DNA of 64,000 nt from Prorocentrum cordatum (GCA_963575745.1 CAUYUJ010014323.1:1-64000), one strand, 5' to 3'; positions 42,476 through 53,446 are shown, counted from the stretch's first letter. Notes: generated by a model not told the origin, from the letters alone. Made by a program: numbers and translations.

Positions 42476-43921
42476 TTTTTTATATCTGTAGGCCCTGCGC
42501 GCGCAGGGGGTTCATGCATGCATTCAGGAAGAGGGGGCGGCAGGCCGAGGCTACCCGCGCGCCCACACGGCCGCCAGCTGCGCCTCCAGGTCCATTAGGA
42601 GGGCTGACGTCGCGCCTCGGAGCTCGTCCGATGCCGACCGCCATTGGCCCGAGGCCTTCTCGGGCGCGGTCGGGCTCGGCCCCGAGTGGCGCTCCCGCTG
42701 GTCATCCGCCGAGAGGTCCGCGCAGGCGCCCTGCTCAGCCACGGCCTCTGCAGCAACCACACTGCTGTTCGTGCCCTCGGACGCCTGCGGCAGGACCTCG
42801 CCACCAGCAGCCTCGGACAGCCCGATGGGCTCCGAGGTGCCTGCAGTGCCGCCGCTCAGGGCGGCCTCCTGGGCGAACCCGCCGCGGGCCCGCGCGCCGC
42901 TGCCGTGCACCAGCGCCGTGCCCCCAGCAGCGGCATACAGCGCGTCGAACTCCGCGATGCCAGCAGCGTTCACCTCCGCGTCGTGCGGCTTCTCGAACTC
43001 GCCGCGACCCTGGGACTGCGACTTCGGTGGGCTGAATCCACCTGTCCCAGGGCCGGGCTCCGCCGCGGCGGCGTACCTGGAGTCGGCCTCGCCGCCGAGC
43101 TCCGCCGCCAGATCAGCCATCAGCTGGTTCAGGTCGTCCTGGACGCCGAAGGCCTCGTTCGCCGACACGAAGACCTCCTCCACGAAGGCGTCGTGGAGCT
43201 CGGCTAGGTCGCGGGCGCGGGCGGCCGCAGCGCCCTGGGGGCCACCGAGCTGCGGCCCGCCGCTCCCGCCGTCGGCGGCCTCCAGCTCCGCGTCGATGCC
43301 GTCGGTCTGCGCGTGCTGGCAACCCTCGCCGAGAAGCGCCTCCTGCATGGGGGCGGCGTAGGCGATGAGGTCCGCCAGCAGCTGGTTGGCGTCGTGCGGC
43401 GTGTGGGGCACGCCGCCGCCGGGCGCGCCAGCGCCGATGGGGCCGAGGGGGACGAAGGGAGGCGCATCCGCCCTCAGCGCGCCATCGGCCGCCGCGCGCC
43501 GCTCCAGCCGGGGTCCCCGCTGCGCAGAACGTAGCTCCGCCGCGCTGGCCGCCACGATGTCCATGCCCTGCGCCTCGGCATGGAGGGCGACGTTGCGGCG
43601 CAGGCGCTCGAGCCAGGATGGGGTCCACCCTCCCAGCGTGGCCTGCAGCGCGGGAGCATCGCCTGCAGCCTATGGGCCACCTCGTCATCCCCGATGACCG
43701 CGCCCAAGGCCTGCTCCGCGGCCTCCAGACGGGCCCGAGTCCTCCCCAACTCGCCCGTCAGCCGCCGCACGGCGTTGTCGGCGGACCACTTAGCCCACTG
43801 CCGTCCCGCAGCACGCTGGGCCGCCGAACGCATTGGCGCGCACTCCGCGCCATCCCGCGCCATCCTGGGTCCCACGCGCCCGAAAGCGGGCGGGCCTGGC
43901 CTTGAGCCAAAATGGCTACGG
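42476..43921 (-). mobile_element. Retrocopy of a spliced-leader mRNA (processed retrogene)
   Basis: Minus strand from 43922: perfect spliced leader, short GC-rich 5' UTR, an open frame of about 430 codons with one frameshift, a 3' UTR with a CCCTGCGCGCGCAGGG palindrome (about 42492-42510), and eight A (T at 42474-42481). It is flanked by a 14-bp direct repeat (42462-42475 and 43922-43935). Leader, A tail, absence of introns and target duplication together show LINE-type reverse transcription of a mature trans-spliced mRNA. It is in the same orientation as the CLC exons. Confidence 0.9.
42551..43863 (-). pseudogene. Hypothetical protein encoded by the retrocopy, one frameshift
   Basis: From the ATG at 43863: MARDGAECAPMRSAAQRAAG, WAKWSADNAVRRLTGELGRT, then RLEAAEQALGAVIGDDEVAH and RLQAMLP (coiled-coil-like). 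Near 43640 the frame slips to LQATLGGWTPSWLERLRRNV and ALHAEAQGMDIVAASAAELR. It then runs without stop through LLADLIAYAAPMQEALLGEG, ELHDAFVEEVFVSANEAFGV, FEKPHDAEVNAAGIAEFDAL and MDLEAQLAAVWARG to 42551. Helical, Ala/Glu-rich, no known domain. One slip in 430 codons suggests youth or a single sequence error. Confidence 0.65.
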
Positions 43922-43922
43922 A
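43901..43922 (-). other. Relict dinoflagellate spliced leader, perfect match
   Basis: The minus strand carries the complete 22-nt leader (core GCCATTTTGGCTCAAG) without mismatch, followed by GCCAGGCCCGCCC. The first leader base coincides with the first base of the target duplication, so its origin is ambiguous. Confidence 0.95.
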
Positions 43923-43935
43923 TGGTGGGGGCATT
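43922..43935. other. Target-site duplication, right copy
   Basis: ATGGTGGGGGCATT directly after the leader, continuing GAATAAGG in the host. Confidence 0.85.
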
Positions 43936-43957
43936 GAATAAGGAACCCTCAGATAAG

Positions 43958-44060
43958 GAATCCAGGGTCTGGAGGCCGGTGGAACTCCAATCGTGGATCG
44001 GCCATGGATATCACCGCCGCCCTCGTTGGATAAGGAATCCTCCAGGGTCTGGCGCATCCT
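43958..44060. repeat. Dispersed repeat F, copy 1
   Basis: CCAGGGTCTGGAG, GGAACTCCAATCGTGGATCG, GGCCATGGATATCACCGCC and AAGGAATCCTCCAGGGTCTG. It matches 63716-63826. The CCAGGGTCT word occurs at both ends of each copy. Confidence 0.8.
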
Positions 44061-44930
44061 GGGCGCAGTCCTTAACCAACGCCTCCTCCGAATGCTTGGG
44101 TGGTGCCGACAGCTGACCCGAGCCGTGCTTCCGCAGCCCGCGAGCCTGCGGACGCCCCGCGGGGATGCCGACGCTGGGCTCTCCCTGCGCTCGTACGTAC
44201 ATGGGGCCCAAGGGGGGACACAGCCACTTGGGCGATTTCGGAAACCTTGAACACCAGAAACGTTTTCGTGTCTTGGGGCGCAATGTTCACTTCCCGCCAC
44301 CTTCCGCCGCCCTGCAGCCGGCTTCCGCCCGCCGGCGGAGGCGGCCTCGTTTTACTTCCGCCGCCCTTCCGCCGCCTTCCACCGAAGGAGAGATGACAAC
44401 TCCTTCTATTCGCGAAGGCAAGGCCCTTTTTGGAACGCCCCGCGTCGACACAAACTCCAGGATTTCCTATACTTTTTCATCTGTCCTGGAAGGACTTCTA
44501 CCCCTCCGTTCCCCATACTCGGTGGCAACTCATCGGAGCCTCCCATACCATCTCGCTGGCTCTTGCGAACCGACGCTCGTCGACGCCAGATCGGCGTTGA
44601 GCTAAATCGGCGCTGCATCATCGACTACCAGACGCGAATCGACGGCAGCGTACTCTGAAAACGGAACTGCGAGGGGACACGAGGCCCCCACGTTCGGCGA
44701 CCGAACCCGTGAGCGTGCTCGTACGCTTCTGCTCCCGCCGGCCTCCGCCGCACCTCCGCCGGCCGATGGGCGGGAGATCGGCCCCTCGACTCCTCGAGGA
44801 GGGGCGGCCTTCCTGCGGCGCCCCGCCTGGAAATGTCGCGCCGAGCCTACCGTCGAGGTGCTACCAGAAGGAACGCCAAAATCAGGAACGAGGCCCCTTG
44901 TTGGCCCCAGAGGCGCCTAGGTGTACGAGG
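44061..44930. other. No gene recognised
   Basis: Contains CTTCCGCCGCC repeats (44290-44390). Frames are short and unremarkable. Confidence 0.4.
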
Positions 44931-45010
44931 AAATCCGCGCGGACCTCGTTCAGAAGACGAGTGAAGAAACATGAAGTAGGACGGCGTTGAAATCAGAATA
45001 GGCTTCTGTG
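44931..45010. repeat. Dispersed repeat E, copy 2
   Basis: AAATCCGCGCGGACCTCGTT, then ATGAAGTAGGACGGCGTTGA. It matches 41687-41750, with about 12 extra bases (GTGAAGAAAC) in this copy. Confidence 0.75.
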
Positions 45011-45489
45011 CACGAGGAGTGACAGAGGAACAGCGATGCAAGAGCTTTCAAGGAACAGCGAACCCCTTCCGAACCCGACCTGGTCCTCATTTCAGCCCAA
45101 TGGCTGCACAATGGCACGCCAGAAACGGGTGCGGTGCCCAGGGGCAAACGTGGTCCAAAACCAGGGGCGCCCGCGGTTGGGCAGGCAACGTGTTAACCTC
45201 AAACAAGTAAAGTCCGCGAAAACGCCGACAGCGAGCCCTCTTCCAAAAAGGGCAGGAACTGCTGTCGGTCTTCGTCCCCATTCTTCCCGTACCTTCTTCG
45301 ATCGTACAGACCACAGGGCACCCTGGCCGCCTCCCCGCAGTGGCTCCCGTCTGCGCAGTCCCCCAGCCAGACGCGCCGCGCCGCCCGAGGCTGCCAGGAA
45401 CGGGCGGGAGAGAAGGAGGCCTGCAAGACGAGCGGGTGATGGGGAGGCGACTGTCGAGCGACGTCAGCTGACCACCTCACCGATCAAAC

Positions 45490-45605
45490 TGGGGGGTCCC
45501 ATAACGGTGCAGTGATGGACCGTGCGGCGGTGATAGACCGCGCGGTGACCTCGAAATCCCCGAAGACCTCACCACACGGTCCGTCACCGCACTTTTTTGG
45601 GACCC
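45490..45605. repeat. Imperfect inverted repeat with GGGTCCC ends
   Basis: Left arm GGGTCCCATAACGGTGCAGTG, ATGGACCGTGCGG; right arm CACACGGTCCGTCACCGCAC, then TTTTTTGGGACCC. Pairing is good at CACGGTCC, TCAC, GCAC and GGGACC. Size and ends resemble a small MITE. Confidence 0.5.
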
Positions 45606-45831
45606 TGGAGGCACCAATCGCTTGAGATCTACGGAGAGCGACCCGAGTCCGAAAACCGCGCGGTCACCCCGAAACCCAACGACTCACCGCACGGTGTGGT
45701 CACCGCACCGCTTGGGGGTCCCGACCCAAGGCCACTCCGATCCTGGGCCCGGGGTGGGCCTGGCCATGTTCGGTGGGGTGGTCAGCCGACGTCAGCCGAA
45801 GCTGGCAGCGAAGAGCTCGGCGGCGACGATG

Positions 45832-45947
45832 GGGGCGAATAGCCCAGGGGGGAGCAAGTCGTGTATCCAGGAGCGCCAATGGTCTATGCCTTCGGCGAAG
45901 CTGCCGTGCGAATGCGTGAAACGCCCGCCCCTGGGCTATTCGTCCCC
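45832..45947. repeat. Inverted repeat, 19-20 bp arms
   Basis: GGGGCGAATAGCCCAGGGG (45832-45850) and CCCCTGGGCTATTCGTCCCC (45928-45947), loop 77 bp. Confidence 0.8.
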
Positions 45948-46470
45948 GTCGTCGCCTCCGAAGGGCGGCGGGAACGCCGCTGTCGTGATATGGCGGAAGG
46001 GCATCGGGAAGGACTCAGGGCGTGACCGCGGACGCGCAGTGGTACTGGTGCCAGGGCGTGCGGAGGGAGGCAGAATGCCCTGGGCGCGTGCGCCTCCCCT
46101 GTCCACTGCTCGCGCCGGTAGGGATCGGCAACAGCCGTCTGCATATCCAAACAGGTAGATGCCGAGTTCCCACGAGGGCAACACGTGAGGAGAGCCATGC
46201 GTCAGGAGGTTCCTCACCACCGACCTGTCTCAGTAGCAACGGGGTGGAGGACGATGGAATGCCTCCCCCTGCACGCTGCGGAGGTGAGAAGAGGCAGGCG
46301 GACGTAAAACGGCAAGGGAGACGCTGTGGGTGGAGTAATGGTTCAGCGCGCCAAAAAGAAGAGGCAGAGAGAGAGAGAGAGAACAAAAACGTCGAAGTCC
46401 GCGGACGCCAGGGTGTGAGAGACGGTCAGGCGCCGATCAGAACAAGCGGTGGGCTGGACCAGAAGCTGAT
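45948..46470. other. No gene recognised
   Basis: Minus fragments such as ELGIYLFGYADGCCRSLPA (about 46160) look protein-like but cannot be tied to a gene. An AG repeat lies at 46366-46382. Confidence 0.35.
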
Positions 46471-46529
46471 ACAGGCACGAAGCGGACGAGTCAAAGGCGA
46501 GAAGAAAAGACAAAGACAGAACCCGACCA

Positions 46530-46660
46530 GACCGTGTAGGTCGGCGAGGGAGTGCTGGAGGAATACAGGCAGTTGCACGAGCAGCGGAACCACCAGCGCG
46601 AGGGGGAAGGCCATGTAGAAGCCGGCGAACACCAGTATGTTTGAGGACAAAGGATGGCGC
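46530..46660 (-). CDS. Exon-like segment with one hydrophobic helix (weak)
   Basis: Minus reading: NILVFAGFYMAFPLALVVPL, then LVQLPVFLQHSLADLHGLVG. One membrane helix. Not recognised, and could be part of the CLC or another membrane protein. Confidence 0.25.
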
Positions 46661-47088
46661 CAATATGTGGCTCCAAAGATGAGCCAGACTTGGAAAGGAA
46701 GCCCTTAGTGCCACATGGCTGGAAGTCCAGGTGCGCACCGTGGAAACAGAAGACTCCAGCAAAACTTCGGCTGAGAGAAGCTGGCCTTGTCAAGGAACAC
46801 GCCAGAACAATAACAAGCAACAAGCAACACACATAACAACACAACACGTCAAACAACAACACCAACAATAACAAGCCAGCAAACAACTTGTCGAAAAGCA
46901 GGCGCGAGCAGGATGAAAGCGGGGCTGAAAGTCCCACCAGCCCTCCGGGCGTGGGTGATCTAACGATGTGGTTCTCTTCTTTTCCCAAATCGTTCTTCCC
47001 TTCGGGGAGGGCCCCCATCCCCTCCCAGAGGATTTGTTTGGGGCCGCGAAGGGTTCGAACGTCTAAGACGGCTTCGACGAAACAGGTA
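46661..47088. other. No gene recognised; AAC-rich low complexity
   Basis: ACAACAACAACACC repeats at 46805-46885. Frames through it are Leu/Val-rich artefacts on minus. Confidence 0.45.
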
Positions 47089-47592
<504 letters not shown>

Positions 47593-47605
<13 letters not shown>

Positions 47606-47790
47606 AAAACCGCGGCGGAGTTGAGAAACGCTGAAGCGTGCCAAAACAAGCTCACGACTGGATTCTCCACTGCCAACGGTATTCTCAGGCGATGAAGCAG
47701 CCGAAACAGCTTCAGCATTCTGAGCACCGCGCGGACGTCGTTATCTGAAAAAAGCATGGCGGGCGACGGGACCCCCTGCGGCTCGGCCAA
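47593..47790 (-). pseudogene. Methyltransferase-like remnant of second DIRS-like element
   Basis: Minus reading [20 protein letters not shown] keeps the ENP motif and the SxxW that follows it in the first element (LENPSSSIIWHAP). The SAM-binding start is not readable. Confidence 0.5.
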
Positions 47791-48029
47791 AGATCACATC
47801 GCGTGAGGTCGACGGAGGAGGACGCGCTAAGGTCCCAGAGTCGAGCGCGGATGCCATAGCGCCCTGCAGCCCTGCCCACCCCTCCGGTGCCCCCGTGCAG
47901 GTCCGATCGGTACGGCGTCGAATCGGACGCACTGACTTCGGGGCGACGGGCGGCGCGATGACCGAGAGCTCTATCCGGCCGCGCCAAAGGTCCTCGAGAC
48001 GGCATTCGCACGTCTTCGCGTGTGTCGAC

Positions 48030-48776
48030 ATGGACTCGCGCAATTCGTCGACGCTCTCTACGTTCTTGGCCTTGCTGTCGCGCCGGAGCACGCTCATGTC
48101 GGCCTTCCACCTCCCGTGTGCTTTGATCTCCGGTCGCGCGCGGTGCTCCAGAGCGGCGTCGATGCTGGCGCTAGAGTACCTTACCTGATAAGGCGCTGCC
48201 TTGATGCCAAGCCGTTCGCGCGCTATGAGAAATCGCTTGAGATACGCCGCAAAGGTGCAATTGAATGTCGGGTCCCTCGGGTTGCCCTGCCTGAGCGCCG
48301 CCGCGAGAGTGCTCGTGCATGAGGCCCAGCGGCAGCTGAGGTCGATGCTCTCGTCGGTGGCATATGTCTCGGACGCACCCCCGCGCTCTCGTCAGATGGC
48401 GGAGCAGATCCACGAGGCAGAGAGTCCGCTTGCGGGAGCCAGCAGGTCTTCCTCCAGCAGCTTCAGCGGCTCCGAGGGTCGCTTGGGCGCCACCGGCATG
48501 AGCGGGGCGCAGAGGGCCACGCCCCAGAAACTGCCGCGGCACATCTCCCACGGAATAGCCGCCCAGATGCTCGAGGGCAGGGGGCGCCGAGGGCGAGGGG
48601 GGCAGCGGCGCAGCCACGCCTGCCGGGGTTCGTCGGCAGCGGGGAAGATGGAGGCCACCACGCCTCCCGAACTCTGGAACGAAGTGCTCCAGGCCCGCCG
48701 CCAACATCCCCCCCTTGCTAACGTTCTCCCCATTGCAGGGGAGATCCTGTAGGAGCCGCGCCACTGACGCATCCAC
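48030..48776 (-). pseudogene. Tyrosine recombinase of second DIRS-like element
   Basis: Minus fragments: AWLRRCPPRPRRPLPSSIWA, AIPWEMCRGSFWGVALCAP, AFCxAY-type linker, then LLEEDLLAPASGL. The catalytic end reads YQVRYSSASIDAALEHRARP, EIKAHGRWKADMSVLRRDSK: the RYSSAS Arg box and GRW box are present, but the nucleophile position of the usual RYxK box reads RDSK. Inactive as read. Confidence 0.6.
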
Positions 48777-49359
48777 CTCGGCAGCCTCTTCGAGCGGCTA
48801 GCCTTGGCCTTTGGTGCCCTACCTTCAGGCCGCGACCAACTCGCGGCGAAGGACCTCGGCGCGCCCGTGAACCGCCGCCGACCCCAAGGGGGAGAACCCC
48901 GGCCCAGCGAGACGCTTGGGCTCGACCGTGTGAAGCGCCCTCTTCGGCCGAGGCGGTGGAAAGCTCACCTTGTCCGAGCCGGTCGGACAAGGGCCTCCTC
49001 TGTGACCGAAGTGGCGTCGCTGTTCCAGCCCTCCTTCGCGTCGTCGCCCTCCGACGCGACCTCGAGGGGACCTGTCTCCTTCTCGTTGGAGGGGCGCTGC
49101 AGCCCCTCAGCCACCGCCGAGTACGGCACCAACTGCCGAGCCGGCGCTGGGGCCGTCGGCGTCTGGCAGGAGCTGCCCGAAAAAGGCCCCTGTCCGCGCC
49201 GGAGTCGGAGCTAGCGCGCTGGCAGCCGCAGGCGCCAGCCTCCGCGCCCGGTTTTTCCCCCTCGCCAGCGTGGCCCGCACCTGGCGGCCCGGCGTCCACG
49301 CCCAGCTTGGGAAAGGCGCCCAGTCTCGAACTTGGACCAAGCGCGGCCGCGCAGAACAG

Positions 49360-49720
49360 ACGAGAGGGCACGTCGGCGGCGTTCCACTCCGAAGATATCC
49401 ACCGCAAATGAGCTCGCAGTCCAAGGCAGAGATACCAAGCACTCATCTTTCGGATGCACATAAGGGCCCGAAATTATTGGGTGCGCCCCCGTTCGAAAAT
49501 AGGGCACATCCCCATATTATCAATCGAGAAGAGCACTCGACAGTCGGCCAACTGATACTCGCTGACCAGCGCCTGAACACCCAAAACCAGGGCACGGGAT
49601 TCCAGAGCACATGTATCCTTTCGCCATGAAGCCTCCAGGAGCGAGCCTGCCGGAAGTGCATGCCAGCATCCATCGCCTAGAACTTCATGGGGGGCCACGC
49701 TAAAGCCCGAGTCGGTCTCG
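49360..49720 (-). pseudogene. RNase H of second DIRS-like element
   Basis: Minus fragments RVLFSIDNMGMCPIFERG (Asp box, about 49540) and LRAHLRWISSEWNAADVPSR (end box W[IV]xSExNxADxPSR, about 49390). They are in different registers. Confidence 0.7.
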
Positions 49721-49970
49721 CATTGATGCCCCTGCTGCTGTCCGTCGCAGAATTCTGAAAGTTTTGGGAGCCCTCGGGCCCGGCAGGTGTCCCAAGGCGA
49801 GGGATTCCGCCCAAGAGATGGTCCCGGCCCGAAGCCCCTGGAAACTTTCTGAACCGACCGCGCTCAAGGGCACGGCCCACTTCGGCCGCGCTTTCAGCGC
49901 CCCAGAAACTCACCGCCGCCCCAGGCCTCTCTTCCGACGCGTCTGTCGAGACGACCGCGGGGGCCCAGGG

Positions 49971-50823
49971 TTAGCTCAAGGGCGAGTCCATGAGGAAAAG
50001 CAGGGAGGCAGTGTCCCACGGAGGCGGGGCAGTGTCCCACAGAGGCGCCGGGTCGAGGTTGTGCTTGTTGATGAACCCGCAGATGCTCCTAGAGATGCTC
50101 ATCATGCCGCAATCCAGCAGCGCGCGGAAGGTGGGGTGGCCCAGGAGAGCCTCCCAAATTCGACCATGTAGCTTCCGACAGCGCAGCGCGAAAGGACACC
50201 CTGACGAACCTTCGAGCCCGGCCGCGGAGAGACAGACGGGTGCCCCGCTGAGGTCCAGCTGAATACCCAAGGCCTTTGCGCGCGACTGGGTGGCCTCGCG
50301 CTCGCGCGCGCTCAGACCCACGTCCTCGAACACCGAAGCTGCGGCGCACAGGTCCCTCTCTGTCTCCGCAGGGTCTGGCTCTAGGACCCCAAAGCAATCC
50401 ACAAATGCGCAGTGGCACTTGCCAGACCAAGACGGGGGCTCTCCAGGGCTGCCCGATGCGAGGGTGCAGATGCCAGGCCGACCGCGATCCTGAAGAATCG
50501 TGAACTGTGAAATTCGTAGCACCATCCGCATGCTTTGTTTCCCAGCCTGCCAGCAAGGCACAGGGCCGCGAGAACCCCATCGGCAGCGCGCCCCAACAGA
50601 CGTCCACTGCAAGCCGCTCGCCGTCTACTGCATGACCAATCGCCCCTAGCTCCCCGGCGGTGACCCGCCCCAAACCGAAATGGCTAGCGAGACCGAGTGG
50701 AAGCCGAGAGCGATGGAAGGCGCCCTTCACGTCTGCAAGCCCAATGGAAAGCTGGAGGGACTGAGCGAGCTCGGGAGTGAGAGACTCGTGGCCCCGACGG
50801 GAGGCAACCTTAACCCTGGCCAT
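49971..50823 (-). pseudogene. Reverse transcriptase of second DIRS-like element
   Basis: Minus: LSIGLADVKGAFHRSRLPLG (motif A, Asp present), LAVDVCWGALPMGFSRPCAL (motif B region with ALPMGFS). After a frame change come CHCAFVDCFGVLEPDPAETE (motif C, FVDC instead of YVDN/YxDD), LCAAASVFEDVGLSAREREA, AKALGIQLDLSG and RSICGFINKHN. The second Asp of motif C is Cys, so catalysis is doubtful. Confidence 0.75.
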
Positions 50824-51085
50824 TGCTTCGCGAGAGCAACGGTGGGCACCTGTGGGATCGGCGAACCTCCTATTGGCTATTCGGGCATGGATGCTGAGGC
50901 GGCTTCGGGTTTCCCCGTCTTCTTCGCGAACAACGCACCGACCCTCTCGCGAGCGGGCCCAGCAAGTAAAACCACTACCAGACCGATGCGATGGAGGGCA
51001 CGGAGCAGCTGCAAAAACTCACGGTGGCCGAGGGCAAGCACAGGACCCCGGCGAAGGCTAATCGGCGGAACCAACTCTTGTCGCT

Positions 51086-51583
51086 TTAAAAATCAAGGCG
51101 CGAGCGCAGCATGCGCTCATAGTTTTGCCCAAGGCACTGGTTCGCGTGGCGCCCCGCAACCTTGCGCGCCACGGGCGCTCCTTCGAGACTGTCTGGGAGG
51201 CTCGCCTCCGCGGCGCCGGAGATGCTGGCTAGGTGATGTCCGCCGAGCTCGGTGTCATAGACGGCTCGGCCGTGAGTCACCAATCGCCCCCGGACTCGCG
51301 CGTGCACTCCAGCCTGCCCAGGGCGCGTCGCTGGCCCATGCCGCGGGCGATGACGATTTCTTGTCTTCACGGCAGCGTTGGCGCCTGCATTCGCCATCCT
51401 GATGCGCCCTCGCAGCCGGGTCGCCTGGCGGCCTTGCCCCTGCGGAAATTTCGGGGGCGGCTGCGGCGGGATCGGGGAGAGGGGCAGCATGGGGGCGCGA
51501 CGAGCGCCATCGCCATAGCCAGCAGACGCGCAGTCTTGGCCATCAGCGGCGGCACGACCAGGCCCACCGCTGGCAGGGGGCAC
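51086..51583 (-). pseudogene. Pol N-terminal region of second DIRS-like element
   Basis: A 165-residue minus frame, Pro/Arg-rich at first, then GRLVTHGRAVYDTELGGHHL, ASISGAAEASLPDSLEGAPV and CLGQNYERMLRSRLDF. Position between gag and RT supports the call; there is no motif of its own. Confidence 0.4.
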
Positions 51584-51745
51584 CGCCGCCCCTGCCCCGA
51601 CCCGGAGGGAGCGAGCATCTGCTTGTCGCCGCCGTCGGCGCCGCCCTGGCCTGGCTGTCCCTGGCCACGGCCACCCCCCTTGCCCCCGCGACCTGGGCCT
51701 GCGCCTGGCCCGCGGCCGAGGTCGCGCTGACCCTGGCCAGGCCCG

Positions 51746-52080
51746 TCAGCGCCGCCAGCAGCCCCGTCGGCTCCGGCAGGGTGCACCGCGAGCACGCAGC
51801 CACAAATTCTCTATCTCGAGCTCCTCCTTGGCGCGGCGGCGGGCGCGGGCGCGCGCGTCTCGGGCGGCGCCGCCGAAGAGGCCGTTGCCGACGGGGCGAA
51901 GTGCTTCGCGCCTCTCAGTTGGCACGGACTGGGACCCCCGTCGCATGCGCCTCTATCGCCCGGCGCACGCGGCGACTCGCCGCCTCGACGTGCGCCAGGA
52001 GCGGGCCGTTCACCTGGTCGTAGGTCCCACTCAGGCGCAAGACGCCCGTCAGCAGCTTCGAGAGAGCGCGCCCACAGGGC
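51746..52080 (-). pseudogene. Gag-like C-terminal part of second DIRS-like element
   Basis: Minus: SKLLTGVLRLSGTYDQVNGP, LLAHVEAASRRVRRAIEAHA (YDQ block), then SQSVPTERREALRPVGNGLF and RRRAKEELEIENLWLRARG. The YDQ block and the basic tail parallel the first element (YDQISIT... and KERRKAREER). Confidence 0.55.
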
Positions 52081-52109
52081 CCGAGCAAAAGGGAGGGGGG
52101 GCTAGGCTC

Positions 52110-52560
52110 AAGCTGCCCCCCACCCCCTCCCTTGAGCCGCTCTTGTTGGAAGCACCCCCCTCGCCCCTTTGTTTTGGGGGGGGGGGGGGGGGGGGGGCTC
52201 CCCCCCCCGGAAGCTACCCCCCTCCCCCCTTTTCCAAAGGAGGAGGCGGATGCTTGAGCTACCCCCTCGCCCCTACCTTGGCGCCGCCCTGCTGGAAGCT
52301 GCCCCCCCCCCCCCCCCTCCCCCCCCTGTGCAAGGAGGGGGGAAGGGGGTGGGGGGTGGCTTGGAAGCCACCCCCCTCGGCCGCCCCGGAAGCTATCCCC
52401 CCCCCCCGCCCCCCTTTCCAAATGGAGGGGGCGCCCAAGCTCCCCCCCCCCCCCCCTCGGAGCCGCCCTGCTGGAAGCCCCCCCCTCCCCTTCTTTGTGC
52501 CAAAGGGGGTGGGGAGTGGGGTGCTTGGAAGCCCCCTCTCTTTGGCCCCCTTGAGACTCT
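52110..52560. repeat. C/G-rich diverged tandem repeat with TGGAAGC core
   Basis: About five to six units carrying TGGAAGCYRCCCCCC, with GAGCCGCCCTGC and CCTTTCCAAA words, broken by G and C homopolymers (52180-52200, 52301-52326). Many local inverted pairs, such as GGCTTGGAAGCCACCCCCC. Confidence 0.7.
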
Positions 52561-53446
52561 CCTCGGCCGTCTGGGGGGCCTGCGTGGCCCTCGCTGGGCC
52601 CCTTCGAGCTCTTCCTGTAGCCATCTTGAGCCGAAGACCAGGGACCCCCCCGATGCTGCAAGCGCCCGAGGCATTGCTGAGGTGCTTCGATGCTCTTGGC
52701 CTCCCCGGGCGGCCTCCCGGCCTTCCCTCGAGCGCCCCAAGGGCCTCTCGGGGCCCCCGTGGCGCCCCTCGGGGGCTCGCAGCTGGGCCGCCGCGGGCGC
52801 GTCTCGAGGCAGTGCGGGGCCGCCCGGGCAGCCCCGGTGGCCTGCCTGCTCCAGCCCGGGCTCCTCGGAGGGCTCTGGGGCGCGCGGGGCCGCCCCGAGG
52901 CGGGGCGCGCGGGCTCGGGCGGGCCCGCGCGGCCGAGGCAGGCGTGGGGGAGCTGCAGCGTGGCCCTCGCTCGGGCGCGCGCGCGTCTTTCTCTCGGGGG
53001 AGGACGGAGCTCCTACCCTGACATGTCGACTAGCGAATCTGCCGTTTTCGGTTCGCGAGGGGGCGTCGCGGCCGTCGCGCGCGCGGGCCCGGGCCCGTCG
53101 GTTTCGGTCGTAGGCCGTTTTCGCTAGAAGGGCGGCATGCTAAATGGAGGTTTGTCCACAGCCGATTTTCGGCGAGGGCCGTGGGGGAGCTTCCTGGGGC
53201 ATCCCCCCATCAGGCGCGCGCGGACTCGGAGCATGCACGAGGAGTGGGCGTCCGAGCCATGGCAAGTTAGGCGGCTTGCAGAAGCCTTAAAATACGGCCC
53301 TCGGCATGGTACGGTCGAGTTTGTTTAGCGCGTCGGCCCTGCCAAGTCAGGGGCATCGCGTGCCATGTCCTCTGCGCCCTTGGGGCAAGGAGTGCGTTCT
53401 CGGAAGAGTCTCGCGTCAGTGGCGAGCCCGCGGTGCAAGTGGGGGC
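52561..53446. other. No gene recognised, very GC-rich
   Basis: Gly/Pro/Arg/Ala frames are open on several registers on both strands. None shows a domain. Confidence 0.4.

Noticed and set aside
50672-50695. Possible reverse spliced leader (CCGAAATGGCTAGC)
   Set aside because: Several mismatches, and the bases are accounted for by the RT coding frame of the second DIRS-like element.
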